A stretch of DNA of 64,000 bases from Chrysomallon squamiferum (taxonomy: Eukaryota > Mollusca > Gastropoda > Neomphalida > Peltospiridae), in assembly GCA_012295275.1 (NCBI GenBank), contig CM022666.1:3637616-3701615 (forward strand), read 5' to 3'. The position numbers were made by a program, and so were the translations under genes. How positions within the stretch are numbered: the first letter of the stretch is position 1; every line of letters begins with the position of its first letter. This document shows positions 1 to 10,429 of the stretch, piece after piece. Under the pieces are notes generated by a model. That model searched no databases, had not been told where the DNA came from, and was given only the letters and a program-made list of their open reading frames with translations.

Positions 1-946
1 TCTAATATATATAAATATGAACATTATATATAAAGTACACATGTAACATTCACATAGTTTCTTTCATTTTATTCTAGGTTGGTTATTTTGTTTACTAACA
101 ATAAGGGTACATACAAATACAAAATTATAAACACTTGTGTGGATATTTAAATATGTGTGGTTTCTCTTTGTGTATGTGTCTTTTTGTGGGATTGTGTGTG
201 TGTCTTTTTGTGGGATTGTGTGTCTGTGTTTGAGTCTTTGTATGTGTGTGTATGTTTATGGTTGTGCTTTGTGTATCTGTGTTTATGCGACTTTGTGTTT
301 TTACGTATGTCTGTGTGTATATATGTGTCTGTATTAACTTACCACATTTCTCAGCTTTTGTATGACTTTCACTCAGTTTCTAAAAAGAATGTTAATAACC
401 ACTTTGAAACTCGTCCATAATAATACATTTTAAATTTATAAATATATTTCATCACAATTAATTTCTCCTTTTTCTTAATTCAAATATTGTTAAACGTATA
501 TGGATTCTTTATCTTTTTTTCTTTTTTTTTTTTTTTTTTTTTTTCAATTTCATTTGTAATCAACTTAACTTTTTATAATAACTTAATACAGGATTTACCT
601 ATTTCTTAAGTTCATACTTATTTTTTTCTTCTTTTTAATGTATTTATGATTTTTTATCTGTTTTAGAATTTAAAATAGAATTTACCTTTTTCATAATTTC
701 ACTGATCACTTTTTCTCCATCGTTGTAACAACAATACATGATATTGTTCCTGGTTCTCTTCGTAGATTTGTCATCACAACAGTTTTCTCCTGGTTTGCAC
801 GAGATTTTCACACACAGTTCCTTGTCAAACAACAAGCTGGTTTCTATGTTCAGAAATTCGTTTAGTGTTCCAGATACAATGACACTGATGAGTATGAAGT
901 TTAGTGCCATAAGAGAAATGGCAAGGACTGGACGAATTGGTACCAT
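1..946 (-). CDS. TNF-like ligand copy A (5' part only, cut by window edge)
   Basis: Tandem duplicate of copy B. Coding exons: 946-686 (87 codons from ATG 946-944) and 379-343 (37 nt). An acceptor at 4-2 then leaves only base 1 of the next exon inside the window, so the rest, including any TNF domain, lies off the left edge. A noncoding first exon probably ends at 1209 (donor GTAAGT at 1208-1203), with its acceptor at 977-975. The first coding exon encodes a short N-terminus, a hydrophobic anchor (about residues 8-26), then cysteines spaced C-x4-C-x5-CC-x14-CC. The donor is AAG|GTAAAT. Reading through it instead gives a 100-codon ORF ending at 644. The 37-nt exon carries a Cys codon (TGT) where copy B has Leu. 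The ATG was chosen because the longer frame upstream starts only with TTG. Function as a TNF ligand is inferred from identity to copy B. Confidence 0.72.
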
Positions 947-1202
947 TTTGTGTAACAACGTTTAATTCCTTTAGCTGTAAAACACGACCATAACAAAAAC
1001 AGTTGTGAGTAGTAATAAATAATACCAAGATAAATACACACACAAAATACAGATATACGCACCTAAATAACATTATTTCAGAGAATAAACTAAAATAATA
1101 AATAAAGCAAGAAAACACACACAGAAACGCGCGCACACAGATACGACACAAAGAGCAGAATATTCTTTCGAAAAATTAAAATAAGAGTAAATGAAAACAA
1201 TG

Positions 1203-1400
1203 ACTTACGTTATGGAAATATATAACGCCTTCTTACTTCTTTTTCGTTATCGAAATAATTATTTAAATTTGTGTTAGAGTCTGCTGCTCTTTAGAAGATA
1301 ACAATATTGTATTAAAACCGAACAGAAACTAGAATTTCCTCGAATCAGGGGTTTTTATTTTGAATCCTTCAGATCACTATGATTGGCTATGAGAACAATA
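1203..1400 (-). promoter_or_regulatory. Promoter region of TNF-like copy A
   Basis: Upstream of the exon-1 donor (1209/1208) there is a palindromic TTCCTCGAA at 1336-1344, which fits the STAT/GAS pattern TTCN3GAA, and an inverted CCAAT box (ATTGG) at 1382-1386. The same pair, in the same order and similar spacing, recurs upstream of copies B and D. The transcription start is not determined. Binding by STAT or NF-Y factors is inference from the motifs only. Confidence 0.45.
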
Positions 1401-2390
1401 AAACCTATAATGTTCCTAAATAAACTACATACACTTATTATTGCTGTTGTCTTGTCGTAGTCGTAGTTCTTGTTAATAGTACTACGACTGTTGTTGCCAA
1501 TGTTCATTACGTGATACGAATCGATACGCGGACTGTGATCTATTTTAAGAATTCTGGCTTTGCTCAGTTTGCCATGATTACGTCAGGTACATATGATCTA
1601 CATCCAGGAACAGAAACAAGGAAAGAAAAACTTAACAACTGACTATTAACCAGGTAGTTTGTTATTTTTTATTTAATTACTCTTCAATAGTCTAGACACC
1701 AAATAAGTTATCAAAAATGTAATACAGAACCTCTACATTATTTAATTTCAAATAACCAAACATACTCCAGCTATGCACTACAGTATATATCTACACACGA
1801 TCCACGAACGAGCACAGTTATAAAAATTGGATTATTCCCTGACAGAAAAAACTAGTTATTTTTATTCATTTATTTTCATAATCGTTTCAGTGGTTGAACG
1901 TGTTTATTTGGACTAGAGATAACAGTAATCGCATGATTGAAGCAGGTTGTGAAATAAGTTCATCGATAAACTCATTCAACAACAACAACAGCAACTGTAT
2001 TGATTTATAACAATAAACATCCATTCATACAATCCGCCTATTAGTAATACGGTTGACCGACAACTATTTATAGCTAGGGTGGAAAACCCAGTTCCCGAAG
2101 TAAATGAATATTCATTACTTCTCGGAAATCCTCAAGGTGAAAAAAACAAGCCAACAGCATAACGTTAATATGTTGTTATTTGAGATACTGGCAACTGTCT
2201 AAAGAATCTTATTTGAGTATCAGAAACGTTTTAAATAATAAATATATGAATGGGTAAATATGTCTGTTTATGTGTTAATTGACAAAAATATAATCTCTGT
2301 TTATATGGACAAAATACATAAATAAACAAATAAATAAATAAATAAATAGCAATAACAACACCAGTAATAATTACAAACAAACAAATATAA

Positions 2391-2433
<43 letters not shown>

Positions 2434-2506
2434 AATAATAGTAATAGTAATAATAATAATAATAAAAACAACATTTTCATTTAATTTAACAAATCTATTT
2501 CCAAAA

Positions 2507-2562
<56 letters not shown>

Positions 2563-4552
2563 AAATCAGAAACAAATTAAAGCATATATTATCTCCTCAA
2601 AGTATGAACAGACCAGAGTAGGTTGTCTGATTCAAAAACAAGTTTCTAAAATGTATAACAAATAATTCAGAACATTTTTAATAATAAATCTATATCTATA
2701 TATATATATATACCACTATTAAAAAACTGCATAAATTTCACTATTACATGATTACTGCAATGTTAAATCTGGAACCCAGAATGTAGTTAAATAGAAAAGA
2801 GAACAACAACAAGAAAAAGAAATTAGACACTTTTATACTACCTTTTAAAAGCTGTTCAAGAAAAATAATTATTTAGTGAAACTCCTGGTTTCCAGCAATC
2901 ATCGACATGGATTTAAGGAACCAGGAATACGCTAAGGTCAGCTGGGTTTAGAGGGCGTGGACACTATCAGCCCCTCAGTGAAAATATTTTCTAGTCTGAA
3001 AATGCAGCTTGTTATTGGAGGCAAGTAACACAAAATTATCTATTACTTGTTATTATTCGCGACTCACGGGATCCAGTGGAACAAATCAGTCCTGGTCAGA
3101 CAGCGTGGTTTTGTCAACTGATCGCTCATTCCACAAGGAAAATTATTTTTATTATTATTTGTTTTTCCTCATATAATCAGATGAATAAATTAGAAACTGA
3201 TCTTACTACTTTTATAAATTTGAAATTATTTATATGTCAGACTGTTGAATATGCATCTGCAGTTTAAAGGAAATACATACACGGATCATATTCATACTGA
3301 ACACATCAAGTTTTTCAAGTATTAATTGTTATGGGTGTTTTGTCTTTCTAATTATTTGATAAAACACAAGGGCAGCAGCGGGTGTCCATCATGTTGATAT
3401 CAATAATAACAAACCAGGACCTCAGTATTTTTATAGAAAAGTCTTTTACCGAAGAGAGAGAGAGAAAAAAATGTTCACTTTCTCCAAAGCAGATCTTACT
3501 CGTATGTTTAATCTGTGGTGAAAATGTTGATTAATGGAATTTTATCAGGATTTTTTTTGTTTTTTATGATGAGCAATGTTCCCATCCGGACCTTTTGTTT
3601 ATGACAAACTATTTATAGACTGGATGGAAATCTCATTTCTTGAAGAATTTTAGTTATTACTTATCAGAAACCTTAATCTAAAGAAACACACACACACATA
3701 TTTCTTAAATAACATTATAACCGTATGCTTTTTATTTGCAAATGGCAGTTATGACCTAGTTATTGTTTTGTTAAGGAACCGATCTAGCATTTCATTTTTA
3801 AAAATCTAGAATGATATTTGTGTTCATTATCAACAACAACAACATCAGAAATAAAGAAATATTTATTCTCCAAAATGCTTAAAGCGACTACTGATTGTGA
3901 AGGGACTCCCTCAGATCTTGAAGAATTATTTATTCTACTGTTATTAAAGGGACTCCCTCCACCTCATTGTTAACAACACATGTATCTGAACAAAAAGTCT
4001 AAAAAAATGTATTACAATTATAAAAAACAACATATTAAACCAAATTCCAATACCATAATTAATTATTAATGTAAGAAGTATAAAAATAAATACAAAATGT
4101 TAAATATACCAACTTTATTTTTAAAAAAAAAAAAAAAAAAACCACACCATTAAATCGAATTAAATCTTTATCTGATTATTATTATTATATCTGTTTTAAT
4201 AATAAATTATCTTACTTCAGACAAAAAAGTTCTTTAGTAAAAACTGATACAAAACCCTAAAAAAAAGAAGCGACAGTAAAATAATTCTATAAATAAAATA
4301 CCTATTTATAATTAGAAAAATAAACAAATAAATAAATAAAGAAATAAAGTAATAACAATAATATGCAATAATTAAAAACACTAGTATTAGAGCAATTTTC
4401 AGTATAAGATGATGAATTAGGGCTGCTTCGTTGAGGAAAATAGTATAAATTATATTTTGAAATATATATTAAAATCACAAACAAGCAATCACAAAAAAGT
4501 AATACAGAAAATTATACATCAACAGTTACAATTGAGGCCTCTCGAAACAGTT
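1401..4552. other. Intergenic DNA between TNF-like copies A and B
   Basis: No convincing exon was found. The left part, to about 1970, is the duplicated upstream flank shared with copy B (to about 7375). Inside are an (AAT)n run near 2391-2465, a perfect (GT)25 at 2511-2560 and AT-rich filler. A somewhat GC-richer, unrecognised stretch lies at about 2880-3000. The right end, below 4553, must hold the 3' UTR of copy B; no poly(A) site could be fixed. Confidence 0.5.
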
Positions 4553-6290
4553 TTACAGCATATACAGGCCAAAGTAGGTTGTCTCAGGATCTCTCAAAAT
4601 TCTGTTCACAACTGATGTTCTCACCACTACAGTGTCGTTGGCTTTCAGGTAGTAAACAGCTCCAATGTAGGAAGGAACAAAACCATCCTGGTATCTTCGT
4701 ACTTTGCATGTTGTTTGAGGATTTCTGTAGAGGACATCATAATTTGGATATTTTTCAATTGAGTGACACAGTCTAGCGTATTCCAGCTCTCTGATTTGGT
4801 TGGCATGGAATAAAACGTTGCTGTATATGAAGTAGTAAGCAGAGTGTTTGACTTGAATCCCTTCAGCGACAACAGCCACACCTCCTTTCACAAATGATCT
4901 TTTTCCAGACGACGTCCATTTGATCAAAGGTTTTGGAAACTCTGAAATGTTTGTAAGAACAAATGATTTTTAAACAATATTTTTATTTTAAATTGTCAAC
5001 AGTTGTAGTTAGTATTAGTAATATATTTCTATAACTACAAACTTCCGCTGTTAACTCCTTTACCACAATAACTGACATTATCACTAGTAGCACTGCTATT
5101 ATTGTTGTTATCACAATTTCTATAATTATTTTCTAACCATTACTAATAACTAAGTGATAACTACTACTACTTCGTTTACCAGACCAACTTTACTACTACT
5201 GTTACTTCTATTTACTACTACCACATCTATTACCAAATCACCTATTTTAACTGAGTACTACTACTCTTCCACTACTACAACTACTACTAGTACTACTGGT
5301 ACTACAGGGTGTTTGCTTTCTTACTTTTGTCATATGTTGCATTCAGTTCCATTTGTAGATGAGCCGATGTCTTCACATGAGTAGCGACATCTCTGATCTG
5401 CTTAAGATTCTTTTCTAATATATATAAATATGAACATTATATATAAAGTACACATGTAACATTCACATAGTTTCTTTCATTTTATTCTAGGTTAGTTATT
5501 TTGTTTACTAACAATAAGGGTACATACAAATACAAAATTATAAACACTTGTGTGGATATTTAAATATGTGTGGTTTCTCTTTGTGTGTGTGTCTTTTTGT
5601 AGGTTTGTCTGTCTGGGTTTGTTTATGTGTCTTTTTGTGGTATTGTGTGTCTGTGTTTGAGTCTTTGTATGTGTGTGTTTATGATTGTGCTTTGTGTATC
5701 TGTGTTTATGCGACTTTGTGTTTTTACGTATGTCTGTGTGTATACATGTGTCTGTGTTAACTTACCAAGTTTCTCAGCTTTTGTATGACTTTCACTCAGT
5801 TTCTAAAAAGAATGTTTATAACCACTTTGAAACTCGTCCATAATAATAAATTTTAAATTTATAAATATATTTCATCACAATTAATTTCTCGTTTTCATAA
5901 TTCAAATATTTTTTTTCTTCTGTTTAATGTTTTTTTTATGTATTTTTATGACTTTTTTTACCTATTTCTTAAGTTTTTAAAACTTTTTGTAAATTTTTTA
6001 TCCTTTTTAGAATTTGAAATAGAATTTACCATTTTCATAATTTCACTGATCACTTTTTCTCCATCTCTGTAACAGCAATACATGATATTGTTCCTGGTTC
6101 TCTTCGTAGATCTGTCATCACAACAGTTTTCTCCTGGTTTGCACGAGATTTTCACACACAGTTCCTCCTCAACCAGGAAGTTGCTTTCTCTATTCGGAAA
6201 TTTTTTTAATGTTACAGATACATTGAAACTGATGAGTATCAAGTTTAGTACCATAAGAAAAATGGCAATGACTGGACGAATTGGTACCAT
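4553..6290 (-). CDS. TNF superfamily ligand with Cys-rich stalk (copy B, complete)
   Basis: Trimeric type-II membrane cytokine by family. Coding exons: 6290-6030, 5802-5766, 5414-5325, 4941-4553; phases agree across all joins, giving 258 residues, a usual TNF-ligand length. Exon 1 has a 7-residue N-terminus, a hydrophobic anchor (about 8-26) and six Cys (45, 50, 56, 57, 72, 73). Exons 2-3 encode a polar helical stalk. The last exon is a TNF homology domain (about 130-258): it opens with KPLIKW, has AYYFIYSNVLF (family pattern YFVYSQVxF), GAVYYLKANDTVVV, and ends TYFGLYML, with two Cys placed like the TNF disulfide. A noncoding exon ends at 6553 (acceptor 6321-6319). The CC-rich stalk is unlike the vertebrate TNF stalks I know. 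No orthology to a named TNFSF member is claimed. Part of a local duplicated array. Confidence 0.85.
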
Positions 6291-6546
6291 TTTGTGTATC
6301 AACTTTTAATTCCTTTAGCTGTAAAACACGACCATAACAAAAACAGTTGTGAGTAGTAATAAATAATACCAAGATAAATACACACACAAAATACAGATAT
6401 ACGCACCTAAATAACATTCTTTCAGAGAATAAACTAAAATAATAAATAAAGCAAGAAAACACACATAGAAACGCGCGCACACAGATACCACACAAAGAGC
6501 AGAATATTCTTTCGAAAAATTAAAATAAGAGTAAATGAAAACAATG

Positions 6547-6740
6547 ACTTACGTTGTGGAAATATATAAAGCCTTCTTACTTCTTTTTCGTTATCTAAAT
6601 AATTATTTAAATTTGTGTTAGAGTCTGCTGCTCTTTAGAAGATAATAATATTGTATTAAAACCGAACAGAAATTAGAATTTCCGCGAATTAGGGGGTTTT
6701 CTTTTGGATCCTTCAGATCACTCTGATTGGCTATGAGAAC
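6547..6740 (-). promoter_or_regulatory. Promoter region of TNF-like copy B
   Basis: The exon-1 donor GTAAGT lies at 6552-6547. Upstream sit TTCCGCGAA at 6680-6688 (STAT/GAS pattern) and an inverted CCAAT box (ATTGG) at 6726-6730. Both are conserved with copies A and D. Factor binding is inferred from motif only. Confidence 0.45.
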
Positions 6741-6749
6741 AATAAAACC

Positions 6750-6845
6750 TTTATTGTTAGGAAACAAAATAACTAACCTAGAATAAAATGAAAGAAACTA
6801 TTTTAATGTTGCGTGTGTACTGTATACATAACGTTCATAAATAAA
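6750..6845 (+). repeat. Inverted copy of intron-3 sequence upstream of copy B
   Basis: About 95 bp here matches, in reverse complement and with scattered mismatches, the intron segment at roughly 5425-5519 just outside the exon-4 acceptor of the same gene. The corresponding place in copy A (about 1405-1432) keeps only the last few bases, so the element was lost there or gained in B. Confidence 0.7.
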
Positions 6846-7018
6846 CTACATACACATATTATTGCTGTTGTCTTGTTGTAGTCGTAATTCTTGTTAATAG
6901 TATTACGATTGTTGTTGCCAACGTTCATTACGTTATACGAATCGATACGCGGACTGTGACCTATTTTAAGAATTCTGGCTTTGTTCAGTTTGCCCTGAAT
7001 GCGCATAGAATATAGTCC

Positions 7019-7756
7019 GTCCACGAACAGAAATAAATAAAGAAAAACAACTGACTATTAACCACGTATTTTATTATTTTTTATTCAATCACTCTTCAGT
7101 AGTCTAACCCTAAATAAATGAACAAATATTTAATCCAGAACATCTACATTATCTAATTTCAAATGTCCTAATACACTCCAGCTATTCACTACAGTATATA
7201 TCTACACAAGATCCACGGAAGACGCACAGTTATAAAAATTGGATTATTCCCTGACAGAAAAAAAAAATACTATTTATTTGTATTCATTTATGATTTAAAA
7301 TCGTTTCAGTTGTTGAACGTGTTTATTTGGACTAGAGATAACAGTAATCACGTGATTGAAGCAGGTTGTGAAATAAGAGAGTGGGACAAACACACGTTAG
7401 GTAACTCGAGAACTCGTGGACCCTGCATTCTGTATGACTAGGAAACACTTAGCAAACAGCTATTTATAAACACTGCTCGGGTAGAAACTACTGTTAAAGA
7501 TAACGAGTGTACTGGGGATTTTAAAAGTTTACCAGTGAGCTACTGTTGTTACTGTCCGTTTTTTTAGACAGCAAACCAAACAGTCAAGGACGACTGCACA
7601 ACTACTAAAACTAAATCATGATATATGTCTGTCTGTCTACAGGTATGTAGGTGTGTGTGTAATTATATAAATATAAATGTGTGTATGTCTATATCTATAT
7701 ATATATATATATATATAGATATATATAGACACACACACTCACATATAATACACATA

Positions 7757-7787
<31 letters not shown>

Positions 7788-7975
7788 AGTAGTAGTAGCA
7801 GTAAAAATAATAGTGACGACGATAGCTGAATAGCTGGAGATAATGTAGATATTCTGGATTAAATGTTTGATAATTTATTTACAGTTAGACTACTGAAGAG
7901 TGAATGAATAAAAAATAATAAAATACGTAGTTAATTGTCAGTTGTTACGTTTTTCTTTCTTTGTTTCTGTTCGTA
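7019..7975. repeat. Large inverted repeat between copies B and C
   Basis: Arms at about 7019-7160 and 7833-7975 are reverse complements with mismatches; both carry the upstream flank of a TNF-like copy. The centre holds AT and GT dinucleotide runs (about 7690-7785). It marks a head-to-head duplication of the TNF-like unit. Confidence 0.7.
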
Positions 7976-8236
7976 CATGTATATCACATGTATTTGGCGT
8001 AGTCTAGTTTCTATCATAAATAAAACATAAATAAATTTTAAAAAAATCCCGAAATGTTATAGTTATATTATATGTGGATCAGTATCACATACCGAAAACA
8101 TGATCAGAAGTCATGCTCTAGTGTTTCTTTTACAACGACAACAGCTGTCGTAATACTGATAATAATAGTAATAATAACATGAAACCAGTACAACAATAAT
8201 AAGGTTATATTTGATTTGAATGAAAAAGGACGCAGT

Positions 8237-9001
8237 TTCTCGGAAACTTTATTTTGTGTTTCGTTTTCAACACAATATTTTCTTCTAATGTGCAGCTATC
8301 TCTAACACAAATATAACAAATTATTTCGATAACAAAAAAGAAACTAGAATGTAATTATATAGTAAGTCATTTTTTCACTTACTCTTATTTTAATTATTTG
8401 AAAAAATATTTTGTAGTTTCCATAGTATCTGTGAGTGCGTTTACTTGTGTGTTTCTGTGTGTGTGTGTTTTCTTGGTTTTATTGAATATATTACTTTATT
8501 TTTTGAAACAATGTTATTCACGTCCATATATCTATATTTTCTGTGTGTCTTCTTCTTGATATTATTTACTAATATTAATTTTTTAATTTTTATTTTTTTT
8601 TTTTTTTTTTTTTGTTAATCTTTTACAGACTACTTCTAAAGGTACCAATTCGTCCAGTCATTGTCATTTCTCTTATGATGCTAAACTTGATACATATCAA
8701 TTTTATCTTATCTGAAACTGTAAAACAATTTCTGAACAGAGAAACCAATTTTATGTTTGATCAGGAACTGTGTGTGAAAATCTCGTGCAAACCAGGAGAA
8801 AACTGTTGTGATGAAAAATCTACGAACAGAACCAGGAACAATATCACGTATTGCTGTTACACAGATGGAAAAATAGTGATCAGTGAAATTATGAAAAAGG
8901 TAAATTCTGTTTTAAAATAGTGATCAGTGAAATTATGAAAAAGGTAAATTCTGTTTTAAAATAGTGATCAGTGAAATTATGAAAAAGGTAAATTCTGTTT
9001 T

Positions 9002-9034
<33 letters not shown>

Positions 9035-9260
9035 TCCATAAATACATTAAATACAGGGAAGAAAAAAGTATGAAATAAATAAATAAATAAATAAATAATA
9101 AAAGATGAAAACATTTTGAAAAATTAAAAAGAAAATAATATTAGAATTATGAAAAGGAGAAATTCATTGTGTGAAAAATATTTATAAATTTAAAATTTAT
9201 TATTATCGACGAATTTCAAAGTGATCATTAACATTCTTTTTAGAAACTGAGTGAAGAATC
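8237..9260 (+). pseudogene. TNF-like copy C, inverted and probably inactive
   Basis: Plus-strand copy in head-to-head orientation to B. A GAS-like TTCTCGGAA lies at 8237-8245 and an exon-1 donor at 8363. The exon-2 acceptor (cag) is just before 8629. Exon 2 keeps the hydrophobic anchor and the full C-x4-C-x5-CC-x14-CC module, with a donor at 8900. Compared with copy D, about 25 bp including the initiator ATG are missing between acceptor and the VPIRPV codons, so no ATG opens the frame. An exon-3 acceptor is present before 9243, but similarity stops after about 12 bases and no stalk donor or TNF domain follows. The next Met codon would cut into the anchor. An upstream in-frame ATG in another first exon cannot be fully excluded. 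Confidence 0.7.
8872..9003 (+). repeat. 44-bp triplication carrying the exon-2 donor of copy C
   Basis: Three head-to-tail copies of a 44-bp unit, each ending an exon-like tail with AAAAAG|GTAAAT, put donors at 8900, 8944 and 8988. 44 is not a multiple of three, and a TAG follows the first donor in frame, so only the first donor preserves the reading frame. Confidence 0.9.
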
Positions 9261-9385
9261 GTTTGATGAGGTCACCAGACAGCGGCAAACATTCTGTGAC
9301 CTGCTAATTTTAACTTTAAAAATACTTTAAATTAATTTGACAAACTTTCACTTTTGACAAATATTTAAAAAAAATCTTTTTTTTT

Positions 9386-9417
<32 letters not shown>

Positions 9418-9484
9418 GGTTTTGGTTTTAAACCGAATTTAATAAAATAAAAGATCTTACGTCTTTGTACGTTTGATTATTTAT

Positions 9485-10240
9485 TTAATACATGATGTTG
9501 TTCCTGGTTGTCTTCGTAGATTTGTCATCACAACAGTTTTCTCCTGGTTTGCACGAGATTTTCACACACAGTTCCTTCTCAAACAACAAGTTGGTTTCTC
9601 TGTTCAGAATTTCTACTGATGTTTCAGATACAATGACACTGATGAGTATCAAGTTTAGTACCATAAGAGAAATGACAAGGACTGGACGAATTGGTACCAT
9701 TTTGTGTAACAACTTTTATTTCCTTTAGAAGTAATCTGTAAAACATAACCCAAAGAAAACAAAAAGTTATTAGTAATAAATAATACCAAGATAAATACAC
9801 ACACCCGCACACGTACACAGACACAATATACACACACTTATATAACACATTATTTCCAAAAATAAAATATACACTTGTACATACAGACAAATATAAAACG
9901 TTTAAAGAATGGTTAAATAAATAAACAAAATAACTATTATCAAGACAAATTCACACACAATAGACACATCTATACCATTTTGTGTAACAACTTTTAATTC
10001 CTTTAGAAGTATTCTGGAAAAATAAAAGTGTTATTAGTAATAAATAACACCAAGGTAAATGACACAAAATACAGATATACATACAAGAATAACATTCTTT
10101 CAAAAAATAAAAAATAATAAGTAATAAAATAAGAAAACACAAATACACATATAGAAATACGCGCCCACAGGTTTAACACAAACAACAGAAAACTCTTTCG
10201 AAAAATCTTGGAGTAAATGAAAACAAGGACTTAGTAAATA
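9485..10240 (-). pseudogene. TNF-like copy D, 3'-truncated, with duplicated 5' fragment
   Basis: ATG at 9700-9698 opens 71 codons encoding the anchor and the first four cysteines. At 9489 similarity to A/B stops inside the codon just before the last CC pair, and a stop follows (9487-9485), so donor, stalk and TNF domain are gone. Upstream, 9964-10200 repeats the exon-2 start and intron-1 sequence of 9705-9900; this second piece ends after ATG-GTA-TAG. The matching exon-1 end near 10235 has lost the GTAAGT donor seen in A and B. Taken together this is one decayed locus with an internal duplication. If transcribed it could still give a small anchored peptide, which I consider unlikely. Confidence 0.72.
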
Positions 10241-10324
10241 GATGCTTTTAACTTCTTTTTTGTTATCGAAATAATTTTTATATTTCTGTCAGAAGATAAT
10301 AATACTGTATTGAAAACAACAGAA

Positions 10325-10400
10325 AACAGAATTTCCGAGAAACTGGGTATTTCCCCGATTACATTTTATCCTCCCAATTCACATTTTGATTGGCTGTGAG
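10325..10400 (-). promoter_or_regulatory. Promoter-like block of TNF-like copy D
   Basis: TTCCGAGAA at 10333-10341 (GAS pattern) and ATTGG at 10389-10393 repeat the pair found in A and B. A GGGTATTTCC string at about 10345-10354 loosely resembles an NF-kB site but misses the consensus purine. Probably a relic, since the gene body is truncated. Confidence 0.35.
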
Positions 10401-10429
10401 AAAATATAACCTCTAAGGATGTAAGAGCC

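Larger units (their letters stand above)
1..7375. repeat. Tandem segmental duplication, about 5.4 kb period
   Basis: Base 1 corresponds to 5414, and similarity runs to about 1970 and 7375 respectively, interrupted by small indels. Each unit holds exon-4 acceptor, exon 3, exon 2, exon 1 and promoter of a TNF-like gene. Identity by eye is very high in many stretches, introns included, so the duplication looks recent. The remainder of unit A lies beyond the window. Confidence 0.85.

Noticed and set aside
137-420. Val/Cys/Leu-rich ORFs at the left end and again near 5548-5760
   Set aside because: Translations of GT-rich intron sequence in TNF-like copies A and B; only the 37-nt stalk exons within are supported, and those are on the minus strand.
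644-946. Cysteine module as a free-standing venom-type peptide gene
   Set aside because: The C-C-CC-CC order resembles some small disulfide-rich peptides, but in copy B a good donor and matching phases splice it to a stalk and TNF domain, which explains it better.
738-965. Plus-strand ORF of 75 codons antisense to the cysteine exon, repeated at 6082-6309 and 9492-9728
   Set aside because: It is the exact reverse of the TNF-like exon 2 in every copy; the plus frame has no splice or start support and its conservation follows from the sense strand.
2069-2078. CTATTTATAG, a perfect MEF2-type string, repeated near 3610 and loosely near 7461
   Set aside because: In such AT-rich DNA this string is expected by chance; no consistent position relative to a gene.
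4579-4881. Other-frame ORFs over the TNF-domain exon
   Set aside because: Shadows of the 4553-4941 exon; no domain signature in those frames.
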